Origin: an uncultured Euryhalocaulis sp.
GTDB lineage: Bacteria; Pseudomonadota; Alphaproteobacteria; Caulobacterales; Maricaulaceae
DNA length: 45,743 nucleotides
Assembly: GCA_913055605.1 (NCBI GenBank)
Contig: CAJXKJ010000024.1
Location: 1-45,743, forward strand
Direction: 5' to 3'
Position numbers and translations under genes: made by a program. Shown here one piece after another: positions 1 to 9,057 of this stretch. Position 1 is the first letter of the stretch; each line of letters opens with the position of its first letter. The notes beneath the pieces were generated by a model, which was given only the letters and a program-made list of their open reading frames with translations, was not told the DNA's origin and did not search any database.

Positions 1-456
1 GGGACGACCGGTGTCGAGGGTGACGGCTTCGCCGAGCCGGGAAGCCACACGACGCCCGAGCCGGTGTCGCTGCATGCGCTGCTGGCGAGGCTGGCCGAGA
101 AAGGGTGCACTCACGCGGTCATGGAAGCGTCGTCGCATGGATTGGCGCAGCACCGTCTCGACGGCGTGCGGCTGACCGCGGCGGCGCTCACACATATCAC
201 GCGCGACCACCTCGACTACCATGCCAGCTTCGAGGACTACGTGGCCGCCAAGCTGCGCCTGTTCGGCGCGGTGCTTCCGGTGGGTGGGACTGCGGTCCTG
301 AACGCCGACGACCCCGCCGTCGCCGCGCTCGGCGCGGGTCGCGACGGGGTCCTGACGTTCGGGATCGACGATCCGCAGATGGCCCTCCCCTCCCTCCCGC
401 ACGCCGCCGACTCGACGCGCTGCCCGACCGGCATTGAGCCTCGCTTTTTTGGATGA
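1..456 (+). pseudogene. murE: MurE ligase fragment, cut at both ends
   Basis: Frame 1 from the first base reads as the central domain of UDP-MurNAc-tripeptide synthetase (MurE), the cytoplasmic peptidoglycan ligase that adds the third stem-peptide residue. Visible are GTTG at the window edge, the EASSHGL and RDHLDYH motifs, an AAKLRLF segment and NADDP. The 5' part lies outside the window. MurE-like sequence stops after LTFGIDD (about base 370); the last 27 or so codons are unrelated and end at the TGA at 454-456. The whole C-terminal ligase domain is therefore missing and this copy cannot be functional. Because murE is essential, an intact copy should exist elsewhere, or the left edge is an assembly join. 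The next gene, an scsB homologue, is not a usual dcw-cluster neighbour. Confidence 0.8.
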
Positions 457-497
457 ATCCCCCCGTCGGCACCTCTAAACCGACACCGCATCCCGCC

Positions 498-2648
498 ATG
501 ACCCGTCTTTGGTTTTTTGCTCTGACCCTGTTTTCGATTTCGCCGCTGGCGGCTCAGTTCGGCATCGAGGACCCGCTGGCCGCAGGGCTCGACGAGGGAC
601 CCGCCGAGGAGTGGTCCACCGCCCGCCTGGTTTCGGAAGCCCGGACGATCGCGGCGGGCGAGCCGTTCACCGTCGCCCTCGTGCTCGATCACCCGGAGGG
701 CTGGCACAGCTACTACTTCAATACGGGTGGCACCGAGAAGTCGCCGGAGATCCGCTGGGAGCTGCCCGAGGGCTTCTCGGCCGGCCCGATCCAGTGGCCG
801 GTCCCGCACGTCATCGACGGACTGCTCGAGAACAAGAGCCTGACCTACGCGGGCCGCGTCGTGTTTCCGGTCGAGATCACCCCGCCCGCCGAGCTCGAGG
901 CCGGCACCACCGTCAGCCTCACCGCCCATCCCACCTGGCAGATCTGCGAGCAGTTGTGCAAGGACGAGCCGAACCCGGACGCCCCGCAGAGCTTCACCCT
1001 CGAGCTGCCCGTCGCCGGTCAGGCGGCCGACGACCCGGAGCAGGCGGCGCTGTTCGAGCAGGCGCGCGCGGCGCTACCGAAGCCGACCCGGGCCTGGAGC
1101 TTCTCGGCCACCTCGACGGCAAGCGGCTTCGAACTGCGGCTCGAGCCCGGCGAGGGCGCGCCCGAGGACCTCGGCTCGATGAAGCTCGAGTTCATCCCGG
1201 ACGTCCCCTACGTCGCCCCGCTGAGCGACGGAGGAAGCCTCACCCGGGAGGGCGACCAGTGGCTGATCACCCTCAAGCGGCTGAGGGAGGTTCCCCTCAT
1301 CGAGTTGCCCATCGAGCAGGGCACCCGCATCTCCGGCATCCTCGAGGCCGACCGGCCGCTCGACACCACCACGGGTGCGACGGCGATCGTCGTGCCGACG
1401 ACCGAGTTCGGCAAGGCGCCGCCGAAGCCCCTGAGCCTCGGCGCCCTGCTCCCGGTGCTCCTTGGCATGTTCGTCGGCGGGATGATCCTCAACCTGATGC
1501 CCTGCGTCTTCCCGGTCCTGTCGCTGAAGGCGCTGACGTTCGCCGAACGCGCCCACGGCCATCCGGGGGAGGTCCGGCGCGACGGGCTGATGTTCCTGGC
1601 CGGCGTGCTGGCCAGCTTCACGGTCCTGGCCGGCGTGCTGATCGCGCTGCGCGCGGCGGGCGGGGCGGCCGGCTGGGGCTTCCAGCTGCAGTCGCCGGCG
1701 GTGGTCGCCCTGCTGGCCCTGCTGTTCTTCGCGATTTCGCTCAATCTCATCGGCGCCTTCGAATTCGGCGGCCGGCTGCAGAATATCGGCGCGGGCCTCG
1801 CCGCCCGCAAAGGCCCGGCGGGCGCCTTCTTCGTCGGCGTGCTGGCGGTGATCGTCGCCACGCCCTGCACCGCCCCCTTCATGGGCGCGGCGCTGGGCTA
1901 TGCGCTGGTCCAGCCGGCGATCATCGCGCTGTCCGTCTTCCTGGCGCTGGGCGCCGGGCTCGCCGCGCCCTTCGTGGCGCTCGCCTTCTCGCCCGGCCTG
2001 CTGCGCCGCCTGCCCCGGCCCGGGCCGTGGATGGTTCGCGCGCGCCAGCTTCTGGCCTTCCCGATGGCCGCCACCGCGATCTGGCTGGTCTGGGTCCTGT
2101 CGCTGCTGTCGGGCGCAGACGGCGTCGCCGCCGTGCTGCTGGCCATGCTCGCCTTCGCCTTTGCCGTTTGGGCGTTCGGCGCCTTCCGCCGCGCCGGCGT
2201 CGTGCTGGGCGCGCTCGGCCTTGCCGGCGCCGCCGCCGGGATCGCTCTGGCCGCGACCGCGGACGCCCCGGCGGGCGCCCAGATGGCCGGCGGCGCGAAG
2301 CTGGAGGCCGAGGCCTGGTCCGGCGGCCGCGTGCAGGCCGTGCTGGCCGAGGGCCGCCCCGTCTTTGTCGACTTCACCGCCGCCTGGTGCGTCACCTGCC
2401 AGGTGAACGAGCGCACGACCCTGTCCGCGGGCAAAGTCGTGCAGGCCTTCGCGGACACCGGCGCGGCCTATCTGGTCGCCGACTGGACCGCCCGCGACGC
2501 CGAAATCGAACAGGAACTGGCCAGCCACGGCCGCTCCGGCGTGCCGCTCTATCTGGTCTATTCGCCGGATGGCGGCGCGCCCGAAATCCTGCCGCAGATT
2601 CTGACCGAGGGCCGCGTGATCTCCGCGCTTGAGGAGGCCGCCGGCTGA
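498..2648 (+). CDS. ScsB/DsbD-like thiol:disulfide interchange membrane protein
   Basis: This 716-residue inner-membrane protein probably carries electrons from cytoplasmic thioredoxin to periplasmic thiol proteins. From ATG 498 there is a signal peptide (MTRLWFFALTLF), a periplasmic domain with a CEQLC pair near residues 150/154 as in ScsB proteins, a multi-span DsbD core with redox cysteines in MPCVFP (about 335) and TPCTAP (about 455), and a C-terminal thioredoxin fold with AAWCVTC (about 630). An upstream in-frame ATG at 453 overlaps the murE-fragment stop, but it would put 15 polar residues before the signal peptide, so 498 is preferred. The redoxin gene follows 34 bases downstream and is the likely partner. 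It is called ScsB rather than classical DsbD from the C-x3-C pattern in the N-domain. Confidence 0.88.
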   Translation: MTRLWFFALTLFSISPLAAQFGIEDPLAAGLDEGPAEEWSTARLVSEARTIAAGEPFTVALVLDHPEGWHSYYFNTGGTEKSPEIRWELPEGFSAGPIQWPVPHVIDGLLENKSLTYAGRVVFPVEITPPAELEAGTTVSLTAHPTWQICEQLCKDEPNPDAPQSFTLELPVAGQAADDPEQAALFEQARAALPKPTRAWSFSATSTASGFELRLEPGEGAPEDLGSMKLEFIPDVPYVAPLSDGGSLTREGDQWLITLKRLREVPLIELPIEQGTRISGILEADRPLDTTTGATAIVVPTTEFGKAPPKPLSLGALLPVLLGMFVGGMILNLMPCVFPVLSLKALTFAERAHGHPGEVRRDGLMFLAGVLASFTVLAGVLIALRAAGGAAGWGFQLQSPAVVALLALLFFAISLNLIGAFEFGGRLQNIGAGLAARKGPAGAFFVGVLAVIVATPCTAPFMGAALGYALVQPAIIALSVFLALGAGLAAPFVALAFSPGLLRRLPRPGPWMVRARQLLAFPMAATAIWLVWVLSLLSGADGVAAVLLAMLAFAFAVWAFGAFRRAGVVLGALGLAGAAAGIALAATADAPAGAQMAGGAKLEAEAWSGGRVQAVLAEGRPVFVDFTAAWCVTCQVNERTTLSAGKVVQAFADTGAAYLVADWTARDAEIEQELASHGRSGVPLYLVYSPDGGAPEILPQILTEGRVISALEEAAG

Positions 2649-2682
2649 CATCCCTTCCGCACCCCTGCAAAGGAGACAGTCC

Positions 2683-3282
2683 ATGACGTTCAAGCTTGCA
2701 GTTCTCGCGTCCGCCGCCGCCCTCGCCGCGGCGCCCGCCTTCGCGGACATCGTCCCGGGCGAGGCCGCCCCGGACTTCACGGGCGTCGACTCCAACGGCG
2801 TCAGCCACACCCTCTCCGACTATCAGGGCAAGACCGTGATCCTGGAATGGACCAATCACGGCTGTCCCTATGTCCAGCGCCACTATGAAGGGAACATGCA
2901 GGCCCTGCAGACGGCGATGAACACCGGCGACGACGTGGTCTGGCTCAGCGTCGTCAGCTCCGCCCCCGGCATGCAGGGCTATGTCCAGGGCGCGGAAGCC
3001 AACGACCTGACCGCCTCGCGCGGCGCCAGCCCGGATGCGGTGATCCTCGATCCCGAAGGCGAGATCGGCCGGCTCTACGGCGCGACCGCCACCCCGCAAA
3101 TGGTGCTGATCGACGCCGACGGCCTGGTTCAGTACGACGGGGCGATCGACGACTCCCCGCGCGGCCCCGCCGATGAGGCGCTGAACTATCTGCGCGCCGC
3201 GCAGACCGCGCTGGACGAGGGCCGCACGCCCGACCCCGCCCAGACCCAGGCCTATGGCTGCTCCGTGAAATACGCGAGCTAG
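2683..3282 (+). CDS. Secreted redoxin/thioredoxin-family protein
   Basis: A protein of 199 residues with a clear signal peptide (cleavage near AFA-DI) and an AhpC/TSA-type thioredoxin fold. The active-site segment is NHGCPYVQRHY, with one cysteine near residue 60 instead of a CxxC pair; a second cysteine sits at the C-terminus in GCSVKY (about residue 193). This pairing is typical of a family of periplasmic redoxins in proteobacteria. The start at 2683 has a good AAGGAG Shine-Dalgarno at 2669-2676. It lies directly behind the ScsB-like reductase and probably takes electrons from it. Its substrate cannot be told from sequence. Confidence 0.85.
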   Translation: MTFKLAVLASAAALAAAPAFADIVPGEAAPDFTGVDSNGVSHTLSDYQGKTVILEWTNHGCPYVQRHYEGNMQALQTAMNTGDDVVWLSVVSSAPGMQGYVQGAEANDLTASRGASPDAVILDPEGEIGRLYGATATPQMVLIDADGLVQYDGAIDDSPRGPADEALNYLRAAQTALDEGRTPDPAQTQAYGCSVKYAS

Positions 3283-3313
3283 GCCCGGCCAGCAGGACTG
3301 GACCAAAGAAAAC

Positions 3314-3335
3314 GGGGCGCGCTTTCGCGCGCCCC
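3314..3335 (-). terminator. GC-rich hairpin terminator between convergent genes
   Basis: Nine-base arms (3314-3322 and 3327-3335) enclose a TTTC loop. Read on the minus strand the hairpin is followed by a T-rich stretch (GTTTTCTTT), which fits an intrinsic terminator for the secreted protein gene at 3361-3861 were it read through in that direction, since that gene's stop is just upstream. It may also stop the rightward redoxin transcript. Confidence 0.6.
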
Positions 3336-3360
3336 GCCGTCCCTCGCTAATTCGTGACGT

Positions 3361-3861
3361 CTATTTCGCCAGCAGCCCGCCCAGATCGGCGGCCTGCACC
3401 GGATCGAATTTCGCGTCGCATTCCATCGGCGGCAGGCCCTCGCCCGCCGGGTCCTCATAGCCCTCGGCGGCGCTTTCCGGCACGACCAGCGTCGCGTCGC
3501 TGCCCAGGAAGGCGATGTCTTCCAGCGCGGCCTTGCGCGCATCGGCGTCGTCCGCGGCGGCTTTCAGCTGTTCGGCCCGGCGGATGGCGTCCTCCGACAT
3601 GCCGTTGAAGATGCAGCGCAGATCGTGCGGCCCTTCCAGCGCGTCCATCGTGTCGCGCGCCTCGGCAGCGATCTTGCTAAAGCCCACCAGCGCGGCGGCC
3701 ACATCCGGGTCCTCGCCGCGCATCGCGTCCTCGGCCTGGGCTTCCAGCCCCTTGCCGGCGCGATACACCGCGGAATACGCCGCATCGACTGTGTCGAACG
3801 CATAGGCGGCGGGCGACAGCGCCAAAAAGAGACACATCCCGATCAGACCGGCCCGTTTCAT
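3361..3861 (-). CDS. Small secreted protein of unknown function
   Basis: A protein of 166 residues beginning MKRAGLIGMCLFLAL with a signal peptide ending near AYA-FD. The mature part is alpha-helical and rich in Ala, Asp and Glu, with two cysteines (LRCIF and MECDA) that could form a disulfide. The start at 3861 is chosen because AGGAGA lies just upstream and the signal peptide begins there; a longer in-frame start at 3906 would bury it. No family was recognised. The gene converges with the redoxin gene and is divergent from uspA, so it is probably a single-gene transcript. Confidence 0.7.
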   Translation of the reverse strand: MKRAGLIGMCLFLALSPAAYAFDTVDAAYSAVYRAGKGLEAQAEDAMRGEDPDVAAALVGFSKIAAEARDTMDALEGPHDLRCIFNGMSEDAIRRAEQLKAAADDADARKAALEDIAFLGSDATLVVPESAAEGYEDPAGEGLPPMECDAKFDPVQAADLGGLLAK

Positions 3862-3998
3862 GACATTCTCCTGTTGCGGGAAGGGGGATTTCCCGTTTCT
3901 CCCCACACACGAAGCAAGACCGGCGCCGGACCGGCCGAAACGCCAGCAAAAACCTTCTCTTGCCGCCGGAGACGCCGCCGGGCACGATTCCGCACCTG

Positions 3999-4478
3999 AT
4001 GGCCGAACTGGTCCGCAAATATCTGGTCGTGGCGGACGACACGCCCGAATGCCGCGTCGCCGCGCATGTCGCGGCGCGCCGCGCCAAGCATTCGGACAAG
4101 GGCCGCGTCCTGATCATCGCGGTGATCGAGCCGACCCATTTCCACCACTGGCTGGGCGTTAACGACGACATCAACCGCGAGCAGCGGGAGCATTACGAGG
4201 CGCTGGCCCAGGAACTGGCCGACATCGTATCCAGCGAGATCGACCACCCCGCCGAGATCGTGTTCCGCGAAGGCGAGGTCCGCCCCTGCGTCCGCGCGCT
4301 GATCGAGGAGGATCCGGAGATCAAGGTGCTGGTCCTGGGCGCCGATCCCGGCCGCAAGGGGCCGGGCCCGCTGGTCAGCCTGGTCAGCCGCGGCGGCTTC
4401 GCCTTCGGCGAACGCCACATCCCCGTCCTGATCGTCCCCGGCGACCTGACGGCCGAAGCGATCCGCGACCTGGCCTGA
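3999..4478 (+). CDS. Universal stress protein (UspA family)
   Basis: A cytoplasmic protein of 159 residues with a Usp fold: an N-terminal strand RKYLVVADDTPEC, a middle segment with hydrophobic strands (VLIIAVIEP) and the C-terminal nucleotide-binding region (VLVLGADPGRKGPG, then HIPVLIVPG). It matches single-domain alphaproteobacterial UspA proteins, which usually begin close to this ATG. An in-frame TTG at 3960 would add 13 residues of low-complexity sequence and is less likely; neither start has a strong Shine-Dalgarno. The role is presumably general stress response, with no clue to a ligand beyond the family. Confidence 0.82.
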   Translation: MAELVRKYLVVADDTPECRVAAHVAARRAKHSDKGRVLIIAVIEPTHFHHWLGVNDDINREQREHYEALAQELADIVSSEIDHPAEIVFREGEVRPCVRALIEEDPEIKVLVLGADPGRKGPGPLVSLVSRGGFAFGERHIPVLIVPGDLTAEAIRDLA

Positions 4479-4522
4479 CCAGCTGTCTTGATCCGGGCCG
4501 CGTTAGACGCCACATCAGGCCC

Positions 4523-5092
4523 ATGTTCATTCAGACCGAACCCACGCCCAATCCGGCGACGCTGAAATTCCTGCCCGGCCAGGACGTGACCGGCGGCGGC
4601 CCCCGCGAATTCGATACGCTGGAGGCCGCCGAGCCGGCCTCCCCGCTCGCCGCCGAATTGCTGCGGGTGGAGGGCGTGACCTCCGTCTTCCTGGGCTCCG
4701 ATTTCGTCTCGGTGACCAAGGCCGAGGACCGCGACTGGGCGCATCTGAAGCCCGCCATCCTCGCCGCCATCATGGACGCCTATGTCTCCGGCCAGCCGAT
4801 CCTGTCGGACGCCGGCGCGGCCGGCCACGCCGAGACCGCCTATGAGGGCGAGGCCGCCGAGACCGTGGCCAAGATCAAGGAGCTTCTGGACACCCGCGTG
4901 CGCCCGGCTGTCGCGGCCGACGGCGGCGATATCGTGTTCGACAAATGGGAGCAGGACACCGGAATCGTCCGCCTGCACATGCGCGGCGCCTGTTCGGGCT
5001 GCCCGTCCTCGACCATGACCCTGAAGTCCGGCATCGAGAACCTGCTGAAACACTACATCCCGCAGGTGCAGGCCGTAGAGGCCGCGCTTTAG
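4523..5092 (+). CDS. NifU-family Fe-S cluster scaffold/carrier protein
   Basis: A protein of 189 residues with the two-domain layout of alphaproteobacterial NifU/Nfu proteins. The N-terminal Nfu_N domain opens MFIQTEPTPNPATLKFLPG. The C-terminal NifU domain carries VRPAVAADGGDIVFD and the cluster-binding CxxC (CSGC, Cys157 and Cys160), which holds a [4Fe-4S] cluster between two subunits for delivery to apo-enzymes. Length and motifs are complete. It follows uspA by 44 bases on the same strand and may share its transcript or have its own promoter in the gap. Confidence 0.93.
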   Translation: MFIQTEPTPNPATLKFLPGQDVTGGGPREFDTLEAAEPASPLAAELLRVEGVTSVFLGSDFVSVTKAEDRDWAHLKPAILAAIMDAYVSGQPILSDAGAAGHAETAYEGEAAETVAKIKELLDTRVRPAVAADGGDIVFDKWEQDTGIVRLHMRGACSGCPSSTMTLKSGIENLLKHYIPQVQAVEAAL

Positions 5093-5097
5093 GGATT

Positions 5098-5188
5098 TCC
5101 CGGAAATCGCGCAGCGATTATCCGGGACCCAGCCCAGTCAAAAAATGGATGTCCGGCTCACGAGACGCGCGTAGCGCGGATCGGGACA
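5098..5188. repeat. Extragenic inverted-repeat elements between convergent genes
   Basis: Two back-to-back imperfect palindromes fill the gap between the NifU gene and the EipA-like gene. The first (5098-5127) pairs TCCCGGAAATCGC with GCGATTATCCGGGA. The second (5150-5188) has outer arms TGTCC/GGACA around CGCGC-GTA-GCGCG. They look like REP-type extragenic elements and could fold as transcript ends for both converging genes. Copy number in the genome is unknown. Confidence 0.5.
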
Positions 5189-5195
5189 CGAGGGT

Positions 5196-5807
5196 CTAAA
5201 ACGGCACGATCCGCTTTTCGCGGCTGAAATTCAGATAGCCGACATTGGCGCCCAGCCGCGCCCCGGCGCCGGAGCGAATCTCCGCGATCGTCACGCCTTC
5301 CACCGACTTATAGGTCACCGCCATCCCGGCGATCAGATAGGCGCTGCCCTCCACGCCCGGGAAACGGCGATAGATGAATTCCGGATTGTGCAGGTCGTAG
5401 ACCAGCATGAAGACCCGGCTGGCGTCCCCGCCGATATCGAAGCCGATGGACGGGCCCTGCCAGAACACCTCGCTGGTCCCGCCGGTCTTCATGCTGAGGT
5501 ACCCCTCGCCATAGCGCAGGCCGACGCCGATGGCGCCGGAGGCCTCCTGCCCCGCCAGATAGGCGGTCGGCTGGCCCTGATCGGCGAAGATCCGCTCCAC
5601 GGTGCTTGCCGCCGCCTCCGCGCTGACGCCGAAGAAATCGGCCACCGCCTCGGCGGTCTCGCCCTCGCTGAACGTGTCGATCTCCTCCGAATACACGCCC
5701 TCGGTGTTCATCGGGGTGGCGTTGTCCGGCGGCGGCGCGCTGTTGCTGGCGCACCCGGCCAGCACAAATGCTGCGGCGGTCAGGATCGGGAAAAGCGTGC
5801 GGATCAT
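5196..5807 (-). CDS. DUF1134 / EipA-family envelope lipoprotein
   Basis: A protein of 203 residues. The N-terminus carries a lipoprotein signal (AFVLAGC lipobox), then an acidic linker, then the DUF1134 domain: GAIGVGLRYGEGYLSMK, VFWQGPSIGFDIGGDASR, FMLVYDLHNPE, IRSGAGARLGANVGYLNF. In Brucella and other alphaproteobacteria EipA is a periplasmic protein needed for envelope integrity. The start at 5807 gives the signal sequence; the frame is open further upstream but runs into the permease gene and lacks such a signal. The lipobox suggests membrane anchoring, unlike the soluble Brucella protein. It lies 80 bases after the permease on the same strand. Confidence 0.88.
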   Translation of the reverse strand: MIRTLFPILTAAAFVLAGCASNSAPPPDNATPMNTEGVYSEEIDTFSEGETAEAVADFFGVSAEAAASTVERIFADQGQPTAYLAGQEASGAIGVGLRYGEGYLSMKTGGTSEVFWQGPSIGFDIGGDASRVFMLVYDLHNPEFIYRRFPGVEGSAYLIAGMAVTYKSVEGVTIAEIRSGAGARLGANVGYLNFSREKRIVPF

Positions 5808-5887
5808 CGGACGGTCCTTCGCAAGGCGAATCAGTGTCCCGAATCCTTGCCCGAAAATGCGGCGGAAATCGTAAAGCCGGCTGCGCG

Positions 5888-7171
5888 TCAGCCCGGCCTG
5901 CGCCGCCGCATCCAGCCATGGCCCAGATAGATCGCGATGGCGCAGACGATCACCGCCGCCAGCTCCGCCGGCTTTTCCACGACCAGGTCCGCCACCAGCG
6001 CCGCCAGCAGCCCATAGCACAGCGCCGCCCCGCCGGCGTGCAGCGCCCGTCGCATCCCCTTGCCGCGGCGGAAGGCCAGCATCCCCGCCGTGCCGAAGGC
6101 CAGCAGGAAGACCGCGCTCGCCGCCTCCACCACGTCGGACAGCGACCCGGCCAGGGTCAGCGCCGCCGCCGCCGCGGCGATCAGCGTCACCGCCGCCCAG
6201 GGCTGGCCCTGTCTGTTCTCCCGCGCCAGCGCGCCGGGCAGCTCCCCGTCCGTCGCCATCCGCCGCATCAGCCGCGCGGTGGAAAACAGCGTCGCGTTGA
6301 TCGCGCTCGCCGCCGAAAACCCCGCCGCGATCGTCACCGCGATCAGGCCCGGCTGCCCCGCCGCCGCGCGCCCGGCCTGGGCCAGCGCCGTCTCGTTGTT
6401 CTCGATCAGCGTCCCGGCCCCGACCAGCATCGCCGCCCCGGCCGCCACCGCCACATACAGCCCCGCGACGACAACGATGGAGCCCATTATCCCGATGCGT
6501 AGCGTCCGCTCCGGCCGCTCCATGTCGTCATAGTCGTAAGCCAGCAGCTGCCAGCCTTCGTACGCCATGAAGATCGTCGCGGCCCCCAGCGCCGCGGGCA
6601 GCAGGCCGCCGCCCCCGCTCGCCCCCTCGGTCATCTGGCCGGGCGCCCAGCGCGACAGGCCGATCCCGGCCAGCACGACCAGAACGGCCAGCTTGCCCCA
6701 CACCGTCACCACCTCGACCAGCGCCGCGCTGCCGGTGTCGCGGAAATTCACCGCCGCGATCCCGGCCAGGATCACCAGCGCCAGCCCCCGCACGCCCCAG
6801 GGCGACAGGCCGAACACATGGCCGACATATTCCCCGAACACGAAGGCGTAGACCGCCACCGTCAGCGTATAGCCCGCCGCCAACAGCCATCCCGCCGCCC
6901 CGGCCAGCCGGCGCAACACCGGGCTCCCGGATTCCTGCATGAATTCATAAATGCCCCCGGCCCGCCCGCCGGCGACCGTCAGGTCGCAATAGGACAGCCC
7001 GGCCAGCAGCGCCGCCGCCCCCGCCAGCACGAAGGCCAGCGGCGCCCACGCGCCCGCCGCCTCGAACACCAGGCCCATGACGGAGAACACCCCGCCGCCG
7101 ACCATGCCGCCCACGGCCATCGCCCAGGCCCCGCTCAGGCCCAGCTTCCCGGTCCGGCTCCGCTCTGCCAT
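5888..7171 (-). CDS. APC-superfamily amino-acid permease
   Basis: A protein of 427 residues with about 12 predicted membrane spans. TM1 has the APC glycine-rich helix break (AVGGMVGGGVFSVMG), and the loop GGRAGGIYEFMQE between TM2 and TM3 also fits. Helix 6 includes FMAYEGWQLLAYDYDDM, matching the substrate-site helix of these Na+- or proton-coupled transporters. Family members import or exchange amino acids or polyamines; the substrate cannot be predicted here. It is divergent from lepA across 71 bases, which must hold both promoters. Confidence 0.85.
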   Translation of the reverse strand: MAERSRTGKLGLSGAWAMAVGGMVGGGVFSVMGLVFEAAGAWAPLAFVLAGAAALLAGLSYCDLTVAGGRAGGIYEFMQESGSPVLRRLAGAAGWLLAAGYTLTVAVYAFVFGEYVGHVFGLSPWGVRGLALVILAGIAAVNFRDTGSAALVEVVTVWGKLAVLVVLAGIGLSRWAPGQMTEGASGGGGLLPAALGAATIFMAYEGWQLLAYDYDDMERPERTLRIGIMGSIVVVAGLYVAVAAGAAMLVGAGTLIENNETALAQAGRAAAGQPGLIAVTIAAGFSAASAINATLFSTARLMRRMATDGELPGALARENRQGQPWAAVTLIAAAAAALTLAGSLSDVVEAASAVFLLAFGTAGMLAFRRGKGMRRALHAGGAALCYGLLAALVADLVVEKPAELAAVIVCAIAIYLGHGWMRRRRPG

Positions 7172-7242
7172 CCGGCGACTCCTAGCACGGGCGCGGCATG
7201 GGGCGCTTTTCGCTGACCGGCTCCCCGGCTATACGGCGCGCC

Positions 7243-9051
7243 ATGACCACGCCGCCCGCGCGCATCCGCAATTTTTCCATCGTCGCCCATATCGACCACG
7301 GGAAATCCACCCTGGCCGACCGCCTGATCCAGATCACCGGCGGCCTGACCGAGCGGGAGATGTCCGCCCAGGTCCTGGACAATATGGAGATCGAGAAAGA
7401 GCGGGGCATCACCATCAAGGCCCAGACCGTCCGCCTGGAATATCAGGCCAAGGACGGCCAGACCTACGCCCTCAACCTGATCGACACGCCCGGCCATGTC
7501 GACTTCGCCTATGAGGTCAGCCGCAGCCTCTATGCCTGCGAGGGCGCGCTGCTGGTCGTCGACGCCTCCCAGGGCGTGGAGGCCCAGACGCTGGCGAACG
7601 TCTATCAGGCCATCGACGCGAATCTGGAGATCGTGCCGGTCCTGAACAAGATCGACCTGCCGGCCGCCGACCCCGACCGGGTGAAGGCCCAGATCGAGGA
7701 CGTGATCGGCCTGGACGCCTCCGACGCCATCCCGATCAGCGCCAAGACCGGCATCGGGATCGAGGACGTGCTGGAGGCCATCGTCACCCGCCTGCCCCCG
7801 CCGCGCGACGGCGACCCCGATGCGCCGCTGAAGGCCCTGCTCGTGGACTCCTGGTACGACGCCTATCTCGGCGTCATCTGCCTCGTCCGAATTATCGAGG
7901 GCACGCTGAAAAAGGGCATGCGCGTGCGCCTGATGGGCGCCGGCGCCTCCTACATGGTCGACGGCGTCGGCGTGTTCCGGCCCAAGAAGGAAGAGACCGG
8001 CGAACTCGGCCCCGGCGAGATCGGCTTCCTCAACGCCTCGATCAAACAGGTGCGCGACGCCCGCGTCGGCGACACCGTCACCGACGAGCGCCGCCCGACC
8101 GACTCGATGCTGCCGGGCTTCAAGCCCGCCATCCCGGTCGTGTTCTGCGGCCTGTTCCCGGTCGACGCCGCGGACTTCGAGGATTTGCGCGAGGCGATCG
8201 ACAAGCTCGCCCTCAACGACGCCAGCTTCAGCCATGAGATGGAGACCTCCGCCGCGCTCGGCTTCGGCTTCCGCTGCGGCTTCCTCGGCCTGCTCCATCT
8301 CGAAGTCATTCGCGAGCGGCTGGAGCGCGAATACAATATCGAGCTGATCACCACCGCCCCGTCGGTCGTCTACAAGATGACCATGACGAACGGGGAGGAG
8401 CTGGACCTCCATAACCCGGCCGACATGCCGGACCCGGTGAAGATCGCCTCCATCGCCGAACCCTGGATCAAGGCCACCATCCTGGTCCCCGACGAATATC
8501 TGGGCGGCGTGCTGAAACTGTGTCAGGATCGCCGCGGCATTCAGCGCGAACTGACCTATGCCGGCTCGCGCGCCATGCTGGTCTACGAGCTGCCGCTGAA
8601 CGAGGTCGTGTTCGATTTCTACGACCGGCTGAAATCGGTCACCAAGGGCTACGCGAGCTTCGACTACCAGTTCATCGACTACCGGGAAGAGGACCTGGTG
8701 AAGATGTCGATCCTGGTGAACGAGGAGCCGGTCGACGCCCTCTCCATGATCGTCCACCGCTCACGGGCGGAGGCGCGCGGCCGCGCCATGTGCGAAAAGC
8801 TGAAGGACCTGATCCCCCGGCACATGTTCAAGATCCCGATCCAGGCCGCCATCGGCGGCCGCGTGATCGCCCGCGAAACCCTCTCCGCCATGCGCAAGGA
8901 CGTCACCGCCAAATGCTATGGCGGCGACATCACCCGCAAACGCAAGCTTCTGGAAAAGCAAAAAGCCGGGAAGAAAAAGATGCGCCAGTTCGGCCGCGTC
9001 GAGATCCCGCAGGAGGCGTTCATCGCGGCGCTGAAAATGGATTCCGATTAG
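7243..9051 (+). CDS. lepA: Elongation factor 4 (LepA) GTPase
   Basis: Complete 602-residue LepA, a ribosome-bound GTPase that remodels or back-translocates stalled or maturing ribosomes. G1 is AHIDHGKST near the N-terminus, G2 RGITIK, G3 DTPGHVDF, G4 LNKIDLP and G5 ISAKTG. The LepA-specific C-terminus ends with [19 protein letters not shown] and [19 protein letters not shown] 7243 matches the family start ([20 protein letters not shown]); an in-frame ATG 45 bases upstream only adds an atypical extension. The gene ends 6 bases before the restriction endonuclease gene, which runs toward it. Confidence 0.97.
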   Translation: MTTPPARIRNFSIVAHIDHGKSTLADRLIQITGGLTEREMSAQVLDNMEIEKERGITIKAQTVRLEYQAKDGQTYALNLIDTPGHVDFAYEVSRSLYACEGALLVVDASQGVEAQTLANVYQAIDANLEIVPVLNKIDLPAADPDRVKAQIEDVIGLDASDAIPISAKTGIGIEDVLEAIVTRLPPPRDGDPDAPLKALLVDSWYDAYLGVICLVRIIEGTLKKGMRVRLMGAGASYMVDGVGVFRPKKEETGELGPGEIGFLNASIKQVRDARVGDTVTDERRPTDSMLPGFKPAIPVVFCGLFPVDAADFEDLREAIDKLALNDASFSHEMETSAALGFGFRCGFLGLLHLEVIRERLEREYNIELITTAPSVVYKMTMTNGEELDLHNPADMPDPVKIASIAEPWIKATILVPDEYLGGVLKLCQDRRGIQRELTYAGSRAMLVYELPLNEVVFDFYDRLKSVTKGYASFDYQFIDYREEDLVKMSILVNEEPVDALSMIVHRSRAEARGRAMCEKLKDLIPRHMFKIPIQAAIGGRVIARETLSAMRKDVTAKCYGGDITRKRKLLEKQKAGKKKMRQFGRVEIPQEAFIAALKMDSD

Positions 9052-9057
9052 CGGCGG

